Assembly (NCBI GenBank): GCA_020310875.1
Contig: CM035417.1
Span: forward strand, 86,291,440 to 86,355,439
Length of the DNA stretch: 64,000 nucleotides
Direction: 5' to 3'
DNA from: Ceratopteris richardii
Taxonomy: Eukaryota; Streptophyta; Polypodiopsida; Polypodiales; Pteridaceae
Of this stretch, positions 38,171 through 50,166 are shown in pieces. The translations under genes and the position numbers were made by a program. Every line of letters begins with the position of its first letter. The first letter of the stretch is position 1. Below the pieces are notes generated by a model. The model saw nothing but the letters and a program-made list of their open reading frames with translations. It did not search any database and had not been told where the DNA came from.

Positions 38171-38309
38171 GCACAAAATGGAACTATGAATTACAAAAAG
38201 GGTTTTTCTATGTTACATATAGTACAAAAGTGATGAAAATCACTGTTGAGTGTTTGAAAAAGTATTTATAAAATATAATTCTTTGAAAAATGATTCAACT
38301 GACTCTCTA

Positions 38310-39100
38310 CTCTATCTTTACATGCTTCCGCGTCTTCTATGCCTCTGGCTACTGCCAACACCCCCCTCCCTCTCGCTTCTGTCGTCCTCGACAGAACCTT
38401 GTTGTGAGGTCTGTCGGATGTAATTCTGGAGTAGTTCCTGAGCGAGGGTGTGTTCTGATATGCGAATTCCTCGGGCCAAATCTACCTCGAGTTTCTCCCA
38501 ATCAATGGGTTGTGGTTCATCTGATGGCGGGAGTCGATAATGCGTGGAATATACCATCTGTTCACAGGCAAATAATTGCAAGAGGTGTGTAGGCCTGCTA
38601 ATGAACACTTCGGAATGATATTCCCAGAAACCGATTGTGAATATTTCTTCGAAGGTCTGCTTGTAGCACGCCGGTAGGTATTTAATTCTGCAATGTCAGG
38701 CATAACACACCCGTAGCGATGGCGTTGTACTCATATCATATGCGAGATCTAGATTCCCATGCTCAAAGCCCGGGGTGTTTACATGAGATGCCTTGACGCG
38801 ACGGAAGACTTTGAAAACCATCTGCATCATGTAAAATCTCTTGACAGTCATGTGCGCTGCTATATCGTCCATATGTTTCAAGTGAGGGAGCCAATGAAGA
38901 ATCGTTGCCATCATGTATCCGACTGTAGGTGGTCCTGTGGGTGGAGTGAAGTATGGGTAGTTTAGCCAATCCTGGCATTGCTTGTTGTTTTGTACCTTAA
39001 TCACAAATGCCTTCCAGGAGCGGCGACGTGGCACTGGTCCCCAACATGGTTTGTATTTTAAGTGTAGTGGTGCCTTGGCCCATGTGCTCATCATCTCTGG
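38310..39100 (-). mobile_element. Distal frames of Gypsy-C2, cut off by element F
   Basis: Two neighbouring - strand frames (about 38.7-39.1 kb: HLKYKPCWGPVPRRRSWKAF, QNNKQCQDWLNYPYFTPPTG; about 38.3-38.6 kb: DEPQPIDWEKLEVDLARGIR) have protein-like composition but no recognised domain. They are separated from the frames at 45.7 kb and beyond by the F insertion and so belong to the same 3' part of C2. They are broken. Confidence 0.45.
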
Positions 39101-39126
39101 ATAATTCTCTAAGAGATCCTTGCGCC

Positions 39127-39772
39127 TGTTGGGTTATAAGGGTTGCCCATAATTCTTCTCATACTATGGCATCCTTTTCCCTTCATGAAAATACCTTCCT
39201 TTTTGTAAATTAGGAGATGTCCATATGAACACTCTCCTAAACCCCTTTTTAATATTCCTTCATACTATAGGATAGTGTCTCTCACCTTTATGACCCTTCT
39301 AGAAAGATTCCCCACGTAGAAAACCCACGCATGCCCTTCTTGGAGATTGGGTTGTTACAAATTTGATCTTTAGAATATCCTAGAAGATTGGCAGTTAGAG
39401 AGAGAATCACCTTTTTGACTTTTCCAAATAAGCACATGGGGAATTATGCAAAACCTATAAGTAGAGGCTCACTTCTTGTAAAGGGGAGGTCCCTTGGCCA
39501 TGGCCTTGGCCTCCATTTTGGTAATGGAAGAAGGTGTCATTTGTTACTCTCTTGCCTCCTTGTGTGCAATGGCGTTGGTCTTGGTGTATGGATTTGCATG
39601 TGTGTGTGCATGGTTGGGAGGATGTTTCCCTTTGCTCCTTGTGACGTTGGCCATTGTTGCCATTGGTCAATGAGCGTGGATGAACCTCTCCTCTCATTCT
39701 TTGCCCCAACTTGGAGAAACTTCTCACTTCCATGTGAGGCGGTTAGGGTTTGTTGTTCCCCATTTCTCAACA
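39127..39772 (+). repeat. 5' LTR of element F
   Basis: 646 bp with TGTTGGG...CTCAACA ends, the same length as the right copy. GCGCC lies immediately before it. Confidence 0.95.
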
Positions 39773-39775
39773 ATT

Positions 39776-39793
39776 TGGCGCCGTTGCCGGGGA
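39776..39793 (+). other. Primer-binding site of element F, tRNA-Asp type
   Basis: TGGCGCCGTTGCCGGGGA lies three bases inside the 5' LTR. This is the well-known primer site of Athila/Tat-type plant Gypsy elements and places F among their dependents. Confidence 0.9.
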
Positions 39794-39978
39794 CGTCGGC
39801 CTTTAGCCGTTGGTTTTTCCAAGTTTGCGTGTCCATATTTCGTGAGATGCACCTTGACACTTGGAGGAGGATGAATATGTGTGGCCTTCGGTTGGCCTAG
39901 GGTACCTCTTTCTTTTAATTTTTGAGTAGTTTTAGTTCATTTTTTTTGTTTGTTGCACAAAAACATCCCCCAACCCCT

Positions 39979-40011
<33 letters not shown>

Positions 40012-42960
40012 TACACACAGACTCCCACACACTCACTCAGGCATCACTCTCCATCTCTCCTCCATTTCTTGATTTCAGTGATGACCTTGAAAAGGAGGAT
40101 GGGTAATGCCCTCTCTGCACCCTTCTCTCTCTTCAGCTTCAAAAAGACCACAAAAAAAACAGGAGGGTTGAACTTCTAATAGATGTAAACTTCAAATTTC
40201 CACGACTCCTCTTCCTAAATTTGCAAAGAACCTTGGTCCCTCTTCCTTTTTTTTTGCTTGCATTGGAATTTTGTTGTGAGGGCGATGGGGCATCGGAGAC
40301 CCTTGGTTTCTGTTTGCCCTCTCTCTCATCCTTAATGGTGGGCAGGTGGAGTCTGACAAAGGGACGCAGATGTGAGTTGTGGGCTATGGTACTGTTGGCG
40401 CCCCTATCGACGGAGGAAGCTCTTCCTTGTCTGTCCTTCTGACTCTTGCAATTCGGGGTTGAGCTCTTCGTGAGCTCCCCCTCCATGTCTCCGAACCATC
40501 TGCATGGTAGTCAGGAACTTGGGCCTTGATCTTCCTCTTGTTTGCATTTCACCACAGATATGTTGTGCGACAGCAGGACCGCTCTTATATCTCCATTTGA
40601 GTGCTTTATCTCCTTTTGTGGCTTTGAACTTGGGCTTCACCTGCTCCATAGCTTACGAGCATGAAATCATGCTTGATACTTCCTCCATCCCTTGCAGTTG
40701 TGCAGACGAGCTAACTGTGGGCATCTTGCCTCGAGGTCTCTACTCATGCAGGCTCAACTTCACACCAGTTGAATCAACTCCAACACCTGTTTCCATTGTG
40801 TGGCTCGGTCCAAAGACATTGGCTGTTTGGTGAAGTTTTGGAGCCCTCTTACTACAGTGTGGTATTATATCAGAGAGCTTAACAAGTTTTCTATCAAATT
40901 CTTGCAGGGGGATTGGAGTCTCTCTCTGCTTGGTTGCCATCACACGCGTGAAGGGAATTTGGAAAATCAGAATTGCCTCGACAGTACCACCATCGTCCTA
41001 AATTTTATGAGGAATGATAACTTCAAGGTATAAATGTGTTGCATGGTGCATGATTCGGGGGCTGATGCAAGGTCCTTTGTGATGCATCCTCTACAGGCAT
41101 GCTAATCATTTAATCCCTTGGAGATCTCACAGCCTGTGCTGAATTTCATGCTTCACGCTGTCAAAAGGCGAAGATTCTCTACTCTTCTGTGTGGGACGGA
41201 GGTCAATCCAGGTTTAAGTTTAATCACCTCGTAGTCTCCATCTATTCTCATTGTTGGTAATCTTCACCCTTCAGTCGTCGGCCATGCGAGAATGATGGGT
41301 ACAGCCTTGAGCTTCCCCATTGATTGGGTTGAGGCTTGGGTCACCTACCTCTCTTCTCAGAAGGGCATGTCAAAGCTCCCATCAGCCACCCATTTGTTCA
41401 AGGCTCCCAATGTGTTGCCCCTTTCTACATTGGCAAGTGCTTTCACTCAAGTCTACCACATACTCCCATCTTGCAAGACTGGTGGATTGTGCCTATTTTT
41501 CAGCACGATTTTGCGAAGCTTCTCCATATCTCCATATAGTACTCTAACTCAATATGTGGATCTTCACTTCAATGTTCACGAAAAGGTGTGAGTGCTTCAT
41601 AGAAATACTCCTGCTCACATCAACAACACTCAGGGTTTGATCTAATGTGTCTCCTCTCCAAGGTCTCTCAAGTTGGAGGCAGACATTAGATCTCAGGGGT
41701 CAAAGAATGAAGACTTTGAGGACAAAATGCAAATCTGAACGTCATCTGAAGCACATATGCTAAGGACTCCCATAAGGAAGGTTCAGAATTGAGAAGAGGA
41801 TTCACTCATCCATGCTCAGAGCCAAGCGAAATCGGCTCTATGTCCTCGGCTTTTGAGGGAATGGTGCCTGTATCCTTGTTTTTGATTTGGAGTGGCTGCC
41901 CCATGAGATGGCATCCACATCTCTACATCAAGGGCCCCAATTCTATTATACACATCCTTTTTATGTATATGCATCATTATAAGCACAAGGGATAGGGAAA
42001 ATATGGAGAGCCATGGGTTAACGCCATCAAAGGACTCCCTGCCTCTCATGGGCCCCCTTTCTTGAGATCATAGAACTAAGAAGGATTACTTGATGACTAA
42101 AACTCTTGAGGAGTATTTGATCCAGATTGGGGCTCTATACTTTCTCAAGTTGGTGTGTATCTAAGCTACAATGGCCATGCACAACAAGTACTCTCTCTAT
42201 GCTTCAACCCCAAAGCGAGGCAACAGGCTACAGGCGGCAGCAAGATCATTGGATGCCCAGGTTGAAGTCAATCAGCTCATATTGAGGAGACTTGGAGGAC
42301 TAGCCTTGGTTCACAGATGCCTCTCTTGATCAAATATCGAAGGCTGAAGGCAACGATGTGGTCTGTATGAGGCAACGAAAGGAAGTGTAAACATTGCTCT
42401 ATGACTCTTAATGGTTATGATAGGACAAAAATCTCTAGCTCTTGCTGTGCATGCCTACCACTGAAAGATTCTTGGTTGGTGTGCCACATTCCCAAAACTG
42501 ATGATCTGCTAGTCATAAGGGTTAGATGCAATCGTGGAAGTTTGTTTCCTGAGCACGGATTGAAGCTGTTACAATCTGAAGATGGCTATGCCGGAAGATC
42601 ATCACCATGACAAGATTGCTTTGGGTTGCTAAAGCACTTACTTCAGGACATGAGAAGGCTGGAATGCAAGGACACTATACTGGTGGACTGGCTCCTTATT
42701 TTGGAAGCTTTAGTTGCTCTCATTTGTAATATGCTCTCTATGATTGATGCACATCATTTACAGGGCAAAGCTTGAAGGAAGACGGCTCCTGGGCTTCAGA
42801 GCATACTGTTAGTCTTCAGTCAGTATCTTGCAGGTTAATGGCTTCAGGAGCACCAGGTTTGCTGACTGCTAGCAGGGATGCTGCATGACATCTTCATGAG
42901 TTTATATATGAATATTCAGCAGATATTGGTTGGCACAGGGTTTTTTGGGTTTTTTGTGTG

Positions 42961-44614
42961 ACTGCCCAAAGTGGGGATTATGTCTGCTGCCTTTTCCCTC
43001 GCTTGGAGAAGATGATCTGCGTTATATATGCTTTGTTGTGTACAGATGGTTGTTCCTCAGATTCTCAGAGTGGGTCCTCACTCTAGTATGATCATGTCTG
43101 CTCATATGGTCGGAGATGACAGTCAAATCCGATTGTGACTTTCTTTTTTACTGTCTCTTCTGGGGGACTATGTCTCAAGTCCTATCTACACAACAAGATA
43201 CTAAAAGTGCTTTCTACATGCGGGTGATGGTGCACACTCACCAATAAGGAAGCTTGATGGATGCCAAAGCTGGTGGTGCCCTGTCAATCTAATTTTTACT
43301 CAGGGTGTTCTGTTAGATATTGGACTTGAGCTACAAAGGAGAAGCATGGTTATAATGAAAAAGAAAAAAAGGATTATCAATGAGCTTGCTGTTTTGTTGA
43401 TGGGTAACTGCCCTATTTTGGGGATTGTGTCCACTTCCCCAGCCATCTGATGGGAAGCTGGGTTTCCAAGATGCCACAGCTTCTTATGGCAGCTAGTTCT
43501 TTTCTTGCTGTTAACAATTGTTATGTATGCACATGGAGTTTTTGGAATTGCAGGTTTCAGGTCTTATAAAGATGGGCTCAGCAGGATTGCTGCCTGTTTG
43601 GCAACAAAAGCTGAGTGGGCAGACATCTGTGAATGTCATCCATTGTTGCTCATATCTTTCACTTCTCATGATTGAAGGTTCAAGCAGGTTGTGCTGAATA
43701 CTCTCAGCCGAAGGTGGTTGACGAGTATCAATACTCATGGATTGGTACAATTTGGGTACTTACAGGAGCAGGCCCCATCAGAAATCTAGAGAAGCTGATG
43801 AGCTTTTCATTGATGACTTCTTTCTCTCATAAAAGCCCCTGGTCTGCTATGTGAATGCACAAAACAAGTTTGAATGATGCCGAAATTCACGGTTTGCAGG
43901 ATGGGCTGCTGCCACCAACGAGCTTTGGATGCTATACTGCATATATTGATTTATGGATGGTTTGATATGACTGTCCAGTCAGGGGCATGACCACTACTCT
44001 TCCAGTCACTTTTCACCTATTATACGTTATTTGAACCTTGTTGCAGGGATAAATCACTTCATTACAGAATTCAAAATGCTCCAGCAGCTGGTCCCTTGCT
44101 TGCTCTCAATTGTTATGTATGTCCCATGGTGTCTTTTGAAAATACAGGATGATGCACCCTTGACTGAAGCATCTGTGACTGCCCTGCCTAAGGATGGTGT
44201 CCAAAACGCCAAAGCTCATGAAAGTCTTCAGGTCTTCCAACAATGCAATACATGTCTCTTCAGCAGCCTGATGACTAGACTGACTGCCTCATGGGAGGAT
44301 TGTGTCGCCTAGCATCTAAAGACTCCACCACTTGGAAGCATTTGCAAGAATCAACACTACGATAGGATATGGACCTCTTCTCCAACATTTGTCTTCTTTG
44401 AGTTGGTAGGCTGACTGCCTCCTAGGAGGATTGTGTCGCTCACCATTTCGCAAACTCTTGGGAGAACTTTCTTCCTCTGATGTTTTATGATCACATCTAT
44501 TGGCTGAAGGTTTTTTCAGGAACGAGTCCAAGGGAGGGCTGCATATTCAGCAACAAAGGATGATCTTCCGGATTGTTGAGCTAATTGCCCCCCAAGGGGA
44601 TTGTGTCGCTCAAC
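42961..44614 (+). repeat. Six dispersed hairpin-like motifs in element F
   Basis: Short units of the form (A/T)CTGCC...GGGGATTRTGTC lie at about 42961, 43151, 43406, 44283, 44413 and 44581. The C-run and G-run pair in each (CCTCCTAGGAGG; CCCCCCAAGGGG; CCC-AAAGT-GGGG), and ATTGTGTC(GCT) follows. Spacing is irregular. Confidence 0.65.
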
Positions 44615-44730
44615 ATTGAAGACCTGAAGACTTGAAGAACTGTAGATTTGAAGAGTTGAAGACTCAAACTTGGACCAGTTCAGCAATGTAAGCTTCTCCT
44701 ATCTTAGCTTTGTCGAGGACGACAAAGTCT

Positions 44731-44743
44731 AGGAGGAGGAGAG
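44731..44743 (+). other. Polypurine tract of element F
   Basis: AGGAGGAGGAGAG lies directly before the TG of the 3' LTR. Confidence 0.85.
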
Positions 44744-45389
44744 TGTTGGGTTATAAGGGTTGCCCATAATTCTTCTCATACTATGGCATCCTTTTCCCTT
44801 CATGAAAATACCTTCCTTTTTGTAAATTAGGAGATGTCCATATGAACACTCTCCTAAACCCCTTTTTAATATTCCTTCATACTATAGGATAGTGTCTCCC
44901 ACCTTTATGACCCTTCTAGAAAGATTCCCCACGTAGAAAACCCACGCATGCCCTTCTTGGAGATTGGGTTGTTACAAATTTGATCTTTAGAATATCCTAG
45001 AAGATTGGCAGTTAGAGAGAGAATCACCTTTTTGACTTTTCCAAATAAGCACATGGGGAATTATGCAAAACCTATAAGTAGAGGCTCACTTCTTGTAAAG
45101 GGGAGGTCCCTTGGCCATGGCCTTGGCCTCCATTTTGGTAATGGAAGAAGGTGTCATTTGTTACTCTCTTGCCTCCTTGTGTGCAATGGCATTGGTCTTG
45201 GTGTATGGATTTGCATGTGTGTGTGCATGGTTGGGAGGATGTTTCCCTTTGCTCCTTGTGACGTTGGTCATTGTTGCCATTGGTCCATGAGCGTGGGTGA
45301 ACCTCTCCTCTCATTCTTTGCCCCAACTTGGAGAAACTTCTCACTTCCATGTGAGGCGGTTAGGGTTTGTTGTTCCCCATTTCTCAACA
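44744..45389 (+). repeat. 3' LTR of element F
   Basis: 646 bp with five differences from the left copy. GCGCC lies immediately after it, restoring the target duplication. Confidence 0.95.
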
Positions 45390-45733
45390 GCGCCACTCTG
45401 GTTGATAGATCTCTCCTTGCTGCGTGTCTGTTGGCAAATCATCAGGCTCAAATTGAGTAGCATGAGATGGTTTCTTGCCTATTTCTTTCTCTATGGCCAA
45501 CTAATATTCCACCATTAACATAAAGTAAGGCTTGTATTTATCTCATGCCCTGATATGTATCTGCGAGGGGCCAAATGAGCGAAGTATGGGGACTGTAAGA
45601 TGCATTCTTCAATCATTGCCATGGCGTGTAACTGCGCCTCTACCATTGTTGAGTGGGTTGTTCCAAGTTCTTCGATCGTCTTCATCCATGCGGGAGTTGG
45701 AAGTTCGCAAGTCGTCTAGCCTTCAGCCGTGAC

Positions 45734-46381
45734 TCATCCGCCTGGGATGGGTTGGGGTTCATATGCTTCTTCGAAAGTTTCCTCCACCGGAATAGTGACT
45801 ATTTCTTCCTCTGCTGGTAGTTTCGGTGGGGAGTCTGGCCTTGGTGGTGCTTCATATACTGCTATCTGTGATTGAAGGGTTAATACCTGGGCCCGTAAAG
45901 CATTGAGTTCCTCTAGGATGCCAGGAGATGGGTCCGCAGGGGGTGGTAGTCCTTGTGGTATTGGTGCTCTTAGTTGCAATGTCTTGTGTTCCTCCTTGAG
46001 CTTCTGAAACTCCTTGTTCATGCTGTCATATTCATCTAACAATCTGACATGATCATCTAACAACATTCTCATAGATTCGGAGGGCACGGCCTTAAAGCGA
46101 CTAGGGCTCAATGGTTGGTATGGCTGATCTAGAGCAGCTTCTAAATTCTCTCTGTTCTGTTCTTGTAAGTGCTGGTTCTCTTCTTTCGCTGCTGCCAAGT
46201 GTCGTCTAAGTAAGCCCATGTTCCTGGTAAGTGTCGCATTGTGAATTGTTTGTGCCCTTAACAAGTTATCGATATCCGTGACAGCTTCTTTCATCTTTTC
46301 TTCACTTTCTAGTTCCAATTTATGATATGCCTCTCGTAGCTCTTGGTATCTGGTGTTCAGGGAGGCATTCTCGATGGTCAA
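45734..46381 (-). mobile_element. Gypsy-C2 extra frame, coiled coil
   Basis: 215 codons with heptad-type leucines: YQELREAYHKLELESEEKMK, NMGLLRRHLAAAKEENQHLQ, and LNALRAQVLTLQSQIAVYEA near the end. The acidic tail is IVTIPVEETFEEAYEPQPI. It lies directly downstream of the P/S/T-rich frame and may be one unit with it. Confidence 0.5.
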
Positions 46382-46486
46382 TGAATTGAGCTACGTCTGT
46401 AGATCATTCGTTGTCTTCTGCAGTTGCTGATAATTATTTCCGATAGATGTGAACTCATCTCTTACTTGAGTCATACACGTGAACAT

Positions 46487-47734
46487 CTATCGAAATGTTG
46501 TGTCTATGGTGGGTGATAATATTAATGGTGTGCTAAGTGAAGATGTAGTGGGTGTAGATGCAAAGGGAATGGGGAATGGGGGTGGGAAAGTGGATGCCTT
46601 GGTTATTGTGGAAAAAAGTGAAGTGCCTAAATATGGTTGTGCCATGAATGAAGTGAGTAGTGGTGCGGTGGGTGGTGATATAGCCATGTCATTGGATGTG
46701 GTATCAAGTGTAGTGACCGTGAACAAGGGTGTGAGAGTGGGTGTGTGTGTGGGTGTAAATACAGGGTTTACAAAGGTTGAAGAGTAATTTATAGAGGAGT
46801 TCTCTTGTACTCCTTGGTGGAAAGGGGAAAGAGGAATGAGGGTGGGTCGAGGGGGAGAGACTGGGGAGAAGGTTAATGGAGGTGGGAATGGGAAAAGGGG
46901 TCTTGGAGGTGTGGGGAAGGACGGGAAGGATGGAGGGAAAATTGGACTGGATAAAAAGGTGGATGTTCGAGGAGGAAAACTAGGTTGGGTGGGTGCGGGA
47001 ATTATCGGATGAATGGAAGTAAAGAAGGCTTCTGCTATAGCGCTATCCAAAGATGTGGATGGTCTGGGAGAGATTGGATGTACAGGGGAGATTGGAGATA
47101 CGGGAGGTGAAAGAGGAGTGGTTGGGGTGGCAGGTACTTCGGTTACAATGGTATGTACAATAGTAGTGTGGGGTGGGGAATCGACAAGGATAGCTTCTTC
47201 TGCCAATGAGCCTTCAGGGACGAGACGTGCTTCCCTGGCCTGTTCTGAAGATTGACCGTCTGTGGGTACCCGAATGTATTCACCAGGTTTGGTTAGTAAA
47301 CTGACTCTGCGAGGGTCATACTGCGATAACAGTTTCCTTTGCAAATATCTTAAGGCTTTGGTGGATCCCATTGATTTAACAAGTTCTCTGAAGCCTCTGA
47401 TGTATACTTCTTCGAAATCGCCTGAGACAAGTTCCTGTGCTATAAGTGCTTGGCTCTCTTCCTCACTTAACTTCTTACGCGCCCAAACTTTCTCCATGCT
47501 GCGATACAATTTTTTGATGGCTAGCGTATAAGCTGTTGCTTCAAAGGTTTCATCTTCATGCATATTGGTATCACCCTGGGTGTCGGTATGTTGTCCTTGT
47601 TCATCTGTCTGCACATGTTCTTGGGATTCATGAGTGCCCTGGCTGGCTTTGTCATCGCCATCGTCTTCATCGATTTCTGTTCTTTCGTCCTCAAAACTAG
47701 ATACTACTTGTCCTTGTGGTGGGTCTCGGGGCAT
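46487..47734 (-). mobile_element. Gypsy-C2 extra frame, acidic then P/S/T-rich
   Basis: It starts MPRDPPQGQVVSSFEDERTE. The first 70 residues are acidic (TEIDEDDGDDKASQGTHESQ). A helical block with AIKKLYRSMEKVWARKK and YLQRKLLSQYDPRRVSLLTK follows. The second half is almost all P, S, T, F (PPVSPISPVHPISPRPS) without fixed fold. It overlaps the previous frame by a few bases in another phase. No family is recognised. Confidence 0.5.
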
Positions 47735-49077
47735 GGTTGGGTAGCTTGGCCATTCATATTCTTGAGAAAAAATTGTCCTTCTGAAAACTGAAATTCATTG
47801 GAGAAAGCATCCTGCATTTCAAAATCAAAGGTTGTATCTATAGGTTCCACTTCCAAGTTGGGTATCGGAAAAGAGAAAGCTTCCGCACCAATAGTGGTGG
47901 GAACTTCTGCTGCAATGTTGGTCGGTTCCTGAACTGATGTTGGTTGTGAGGTAATCGCACTAGAAGTGCCTTCTGTCATGACCGATGTTGATAAGCGTAT
48001 GCGAATAGGTTGTACAGTTGTAGGAGCCTCTGTCGGAGATTGTTCTAGAGAGGATTGCGGTGATGGTGATTCTGGGACCTGTAGGCATGGTATAGTACCT
48101 CTCATGCGCTTTCCTGCTCGACCTTTGCTAGCCTTCCTAGCTTTCTTTGTTTTCCCTTTGAATGCTTTCAGCTCCTCACTTGTCATTGCTCGCTCGATAG
48201 GTAAATCGTAGGCAAAACACATATATACAATGTGCGTGAGAGCGCAACATCCATTGATTACCTTCTTTCTTTCCCATCTATGCTGTGCTAAATAGAGCTG
48301 ATCAATTATCCAAGTGGCTAGGTCAACTGTTTGTGGTCCAGTACACGCTAAATATAAACCAAACCATATACGTTTGTGGGGCATGGTGAATCTATCCTGA
48401 GCGGGGAAAGCGAAATGTTGCATGCATATCCTCAATGGTTTAGAGAGCTCATGTGTGATTGCTGAAATATCTTCCCACTTGGTAACATCTCCACATTTCA
48501 TTGGCTCTGGAACCAGCCTTTCTCGTTCTGTTGGATTGTGCATACCATGGATCTTGATTGCAGCGCGAATCAGATCTTTAGAAAGGTAAAACCTCTTATA
48601 TGGTGGGTCATTTACCAACGACGGCAAGATGAATGTTCCTGGAAGATCTTTGTTCTCCGAAGCTGTCAGAGTGGTGATTAAGTAAAAACATTTGTAGAAG
48701 TCAGGTTTAGGCAAGGGATCACTGAAATATTCTGTAAAGCCTTCTCTTGCCCAAACATGCGTTAAATCTTCTGTGTTCTGTAGTACTTCAAATTCTCTTG
48801 AGAAGAATTGGTACTTGGCCCAAGTACGGTGATCAAACGCCAAATTGGCCTCAAAAATGAAATCTGCATCCGCTAATGGTCCTGCTAGCCCTTGAAACCA
48901 GTGAGAATTGCGATGAATCTTCTCAGTGTAACCCTTAGGAGGGTCGTCAATCGGCATAGGTCTTGGAAATCCTTGAAATTCTGGTGGTTGAGCCGTAAGA
49001 TGGGGCTCCGCTAGTAGTTCTCCAATATTGGCCATGGGTACACTGGGGCTAGCTTCTGATGTTCCTTCTGCCTGCAT
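47704..49077 (-). mobile_element. Gypsy-C2 extra frame, 457 codons
   Basis: It starts MQAEGTSEASPSVPMANIGE. The body (residues 30-300) is globular-looking with aromatic and helix-forming blocks (WAKYQFFSREFEVL, RIWFGLYLACTGPQTVDLAT, VINGCCALTHIVYMCFAYDL), then a basic patch (KGKTKKARKASKGRAGKRMR) and an S/T/P-rich tail. The middle recalls the helical domain of plant retroelement-associated proteins (Transposase_32 / plant mobile type) that follow pol in some Athila-like elements, but the match is only by pattern. The whole frame is open. Its position downstream of integrase parallels the env-like slot. Confidence 0.5.
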
Positions 49078-49485
49078 GATGAATGATGTGAATGCGTAGT
49101 AGATCTGCTACAAAAGATTAACACATTAGTATGGAAATTAAGCATGATCCCATTAAAGTGAGACCGCAATCCCTTTCCATAACCGATGTGTAACCCATGT
49201 AGCCGAGTGTTGTGATGTGGTTTTATGGAATGATTTCTTGCAAACTAATGCAGGTCTCTAGACACCTATATGATTCAGATGATGCATACTTTGCTTGATG
49301 AGGTGTTATTACAAGTGATGTTGGGTTATAGTTTGTGGATTTGTACAAGGTTCAGTCGTGAATGAGTTATTACAAGGTTGTAGATTAGTCGGGGTGGGAG
49401 TTATGTTAGACAATGGGTTAGGAGAAGACTTCTAGATATGTTTCGGTATCCACTTCCTAAGAGTTCGTGTGTGGGTGATAGGTTT

Positions 49486-50166
49486 CTACTGAGGGACAAA
49501 AGTTGAGATCGGTTGTGATGGGGTTAAAGGGTGAAGAGATTTCTGAGGGTTATATATTACATGGCTTGAGGGTTGAGCTATAATACATTGTTTGGGTACC
49601 CAAATCTGCGTGGGTGTGGGTCGGTTCATAAGGTACTTCTTGGCGATCCAAATTTGTCGAATGTTCGTATTCGTATAAGAAGGTCCAGAAGATGTTGAAT
49701 ACTGATTTTGCTTTTGCCTTGACTTCTTTGTATCAATGTCTGCGTTGTTGAAATGAGTTGGTGCTTTCTGTCCTTTTGGCACCCATATTTGCCTCGTGGC
49801 TCTTGCTGTGTGAATCTGATACTGCTTTCTTCTTTGTGTCATATGATATTGTCGTCGGTCTGGGTTCCTTTGTCGTGGTTGACTCCTTTGTGGTTGAGGT
49901 TGAGAGGTCGGATGGACACTCTGCTTTGGAAAAGAAGGGAGGTCCAACACTTGCAAAACTTGCCCATTAGGAGGTGAGGCATTCTGTACCACAGATCTAG
50001 GCCAGTCCGCAGTAAGTGTGGTAAGGATGGGCACTGCAGGGTGTTTTGTCCATGGGGACACTGATGAAGTCCACCTGATCGTTGATTGTCCCCATCTGTC
50101 TGACAATCGTCCCCATTTGTCCGTTGATGTAACCCACCTGACCGCTGATGGTGCCCATTTGACCAA
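49486..50166 (-). mobile_element. Basic, Q/P-rich C2 frame with repeated QIWVPK motif
   Basis: An open frame of 226 codons overlaps the end of the second-protease frame on the same strand in another phase. TRQIWVPKGQK, IRQIWIAKKYL and PTQIWVPKQCI recur about 30-45 residues apart in a basic, Q-rich context. No domain is recognised. It may be a genuine extra product or a fragment of a linker. Its first third is probably a shadow of the heptad-repeat coding. Confidence 0.4.

Larger units (their letters stand above)
39127..45389 (+). mobile_element. Element F, whole young non-autonomous LTR element (LARD-like)
   Basis: Two 646-bp LTRs (39127-39772 and 44744-45389) begin TGTTGGGTTATAAGG and end TTCTCAACA. 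They differ at five sites by eye (0.8%). Flanks are GCGCC on both sides (39122-39126 and 45390-45394), a perfect 5-bp target duplication. A tRNA-Asp type primer site follows the first LTR, and a polypurine tract precedes the second. The 4.97-kb inside has no gag or pol: only short frames, CT-rich DNA near 39.98-40.06 kb and the hairpin-like motif set at 42.96-44.61 kb. This is the pattern of a large retrotransposon derivative that depends on another element's proteins. It is inserted in Gypsy-C2 and looks structurally whole. Confidence 0.93.

Noticed and set aside
39388-39900. 170-codon protein starting in the F LTR
   Set aside because: It overlaps the LTR and primer site, is repeated only because the LTR is repeated, and shows no domain.
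40139-44531. Short frames inside element F as gag or pol
   Set aside because: None shows a knuckle, protease, RT, RNase H or integrase motif on either strand. The interior is treated as non-coding.
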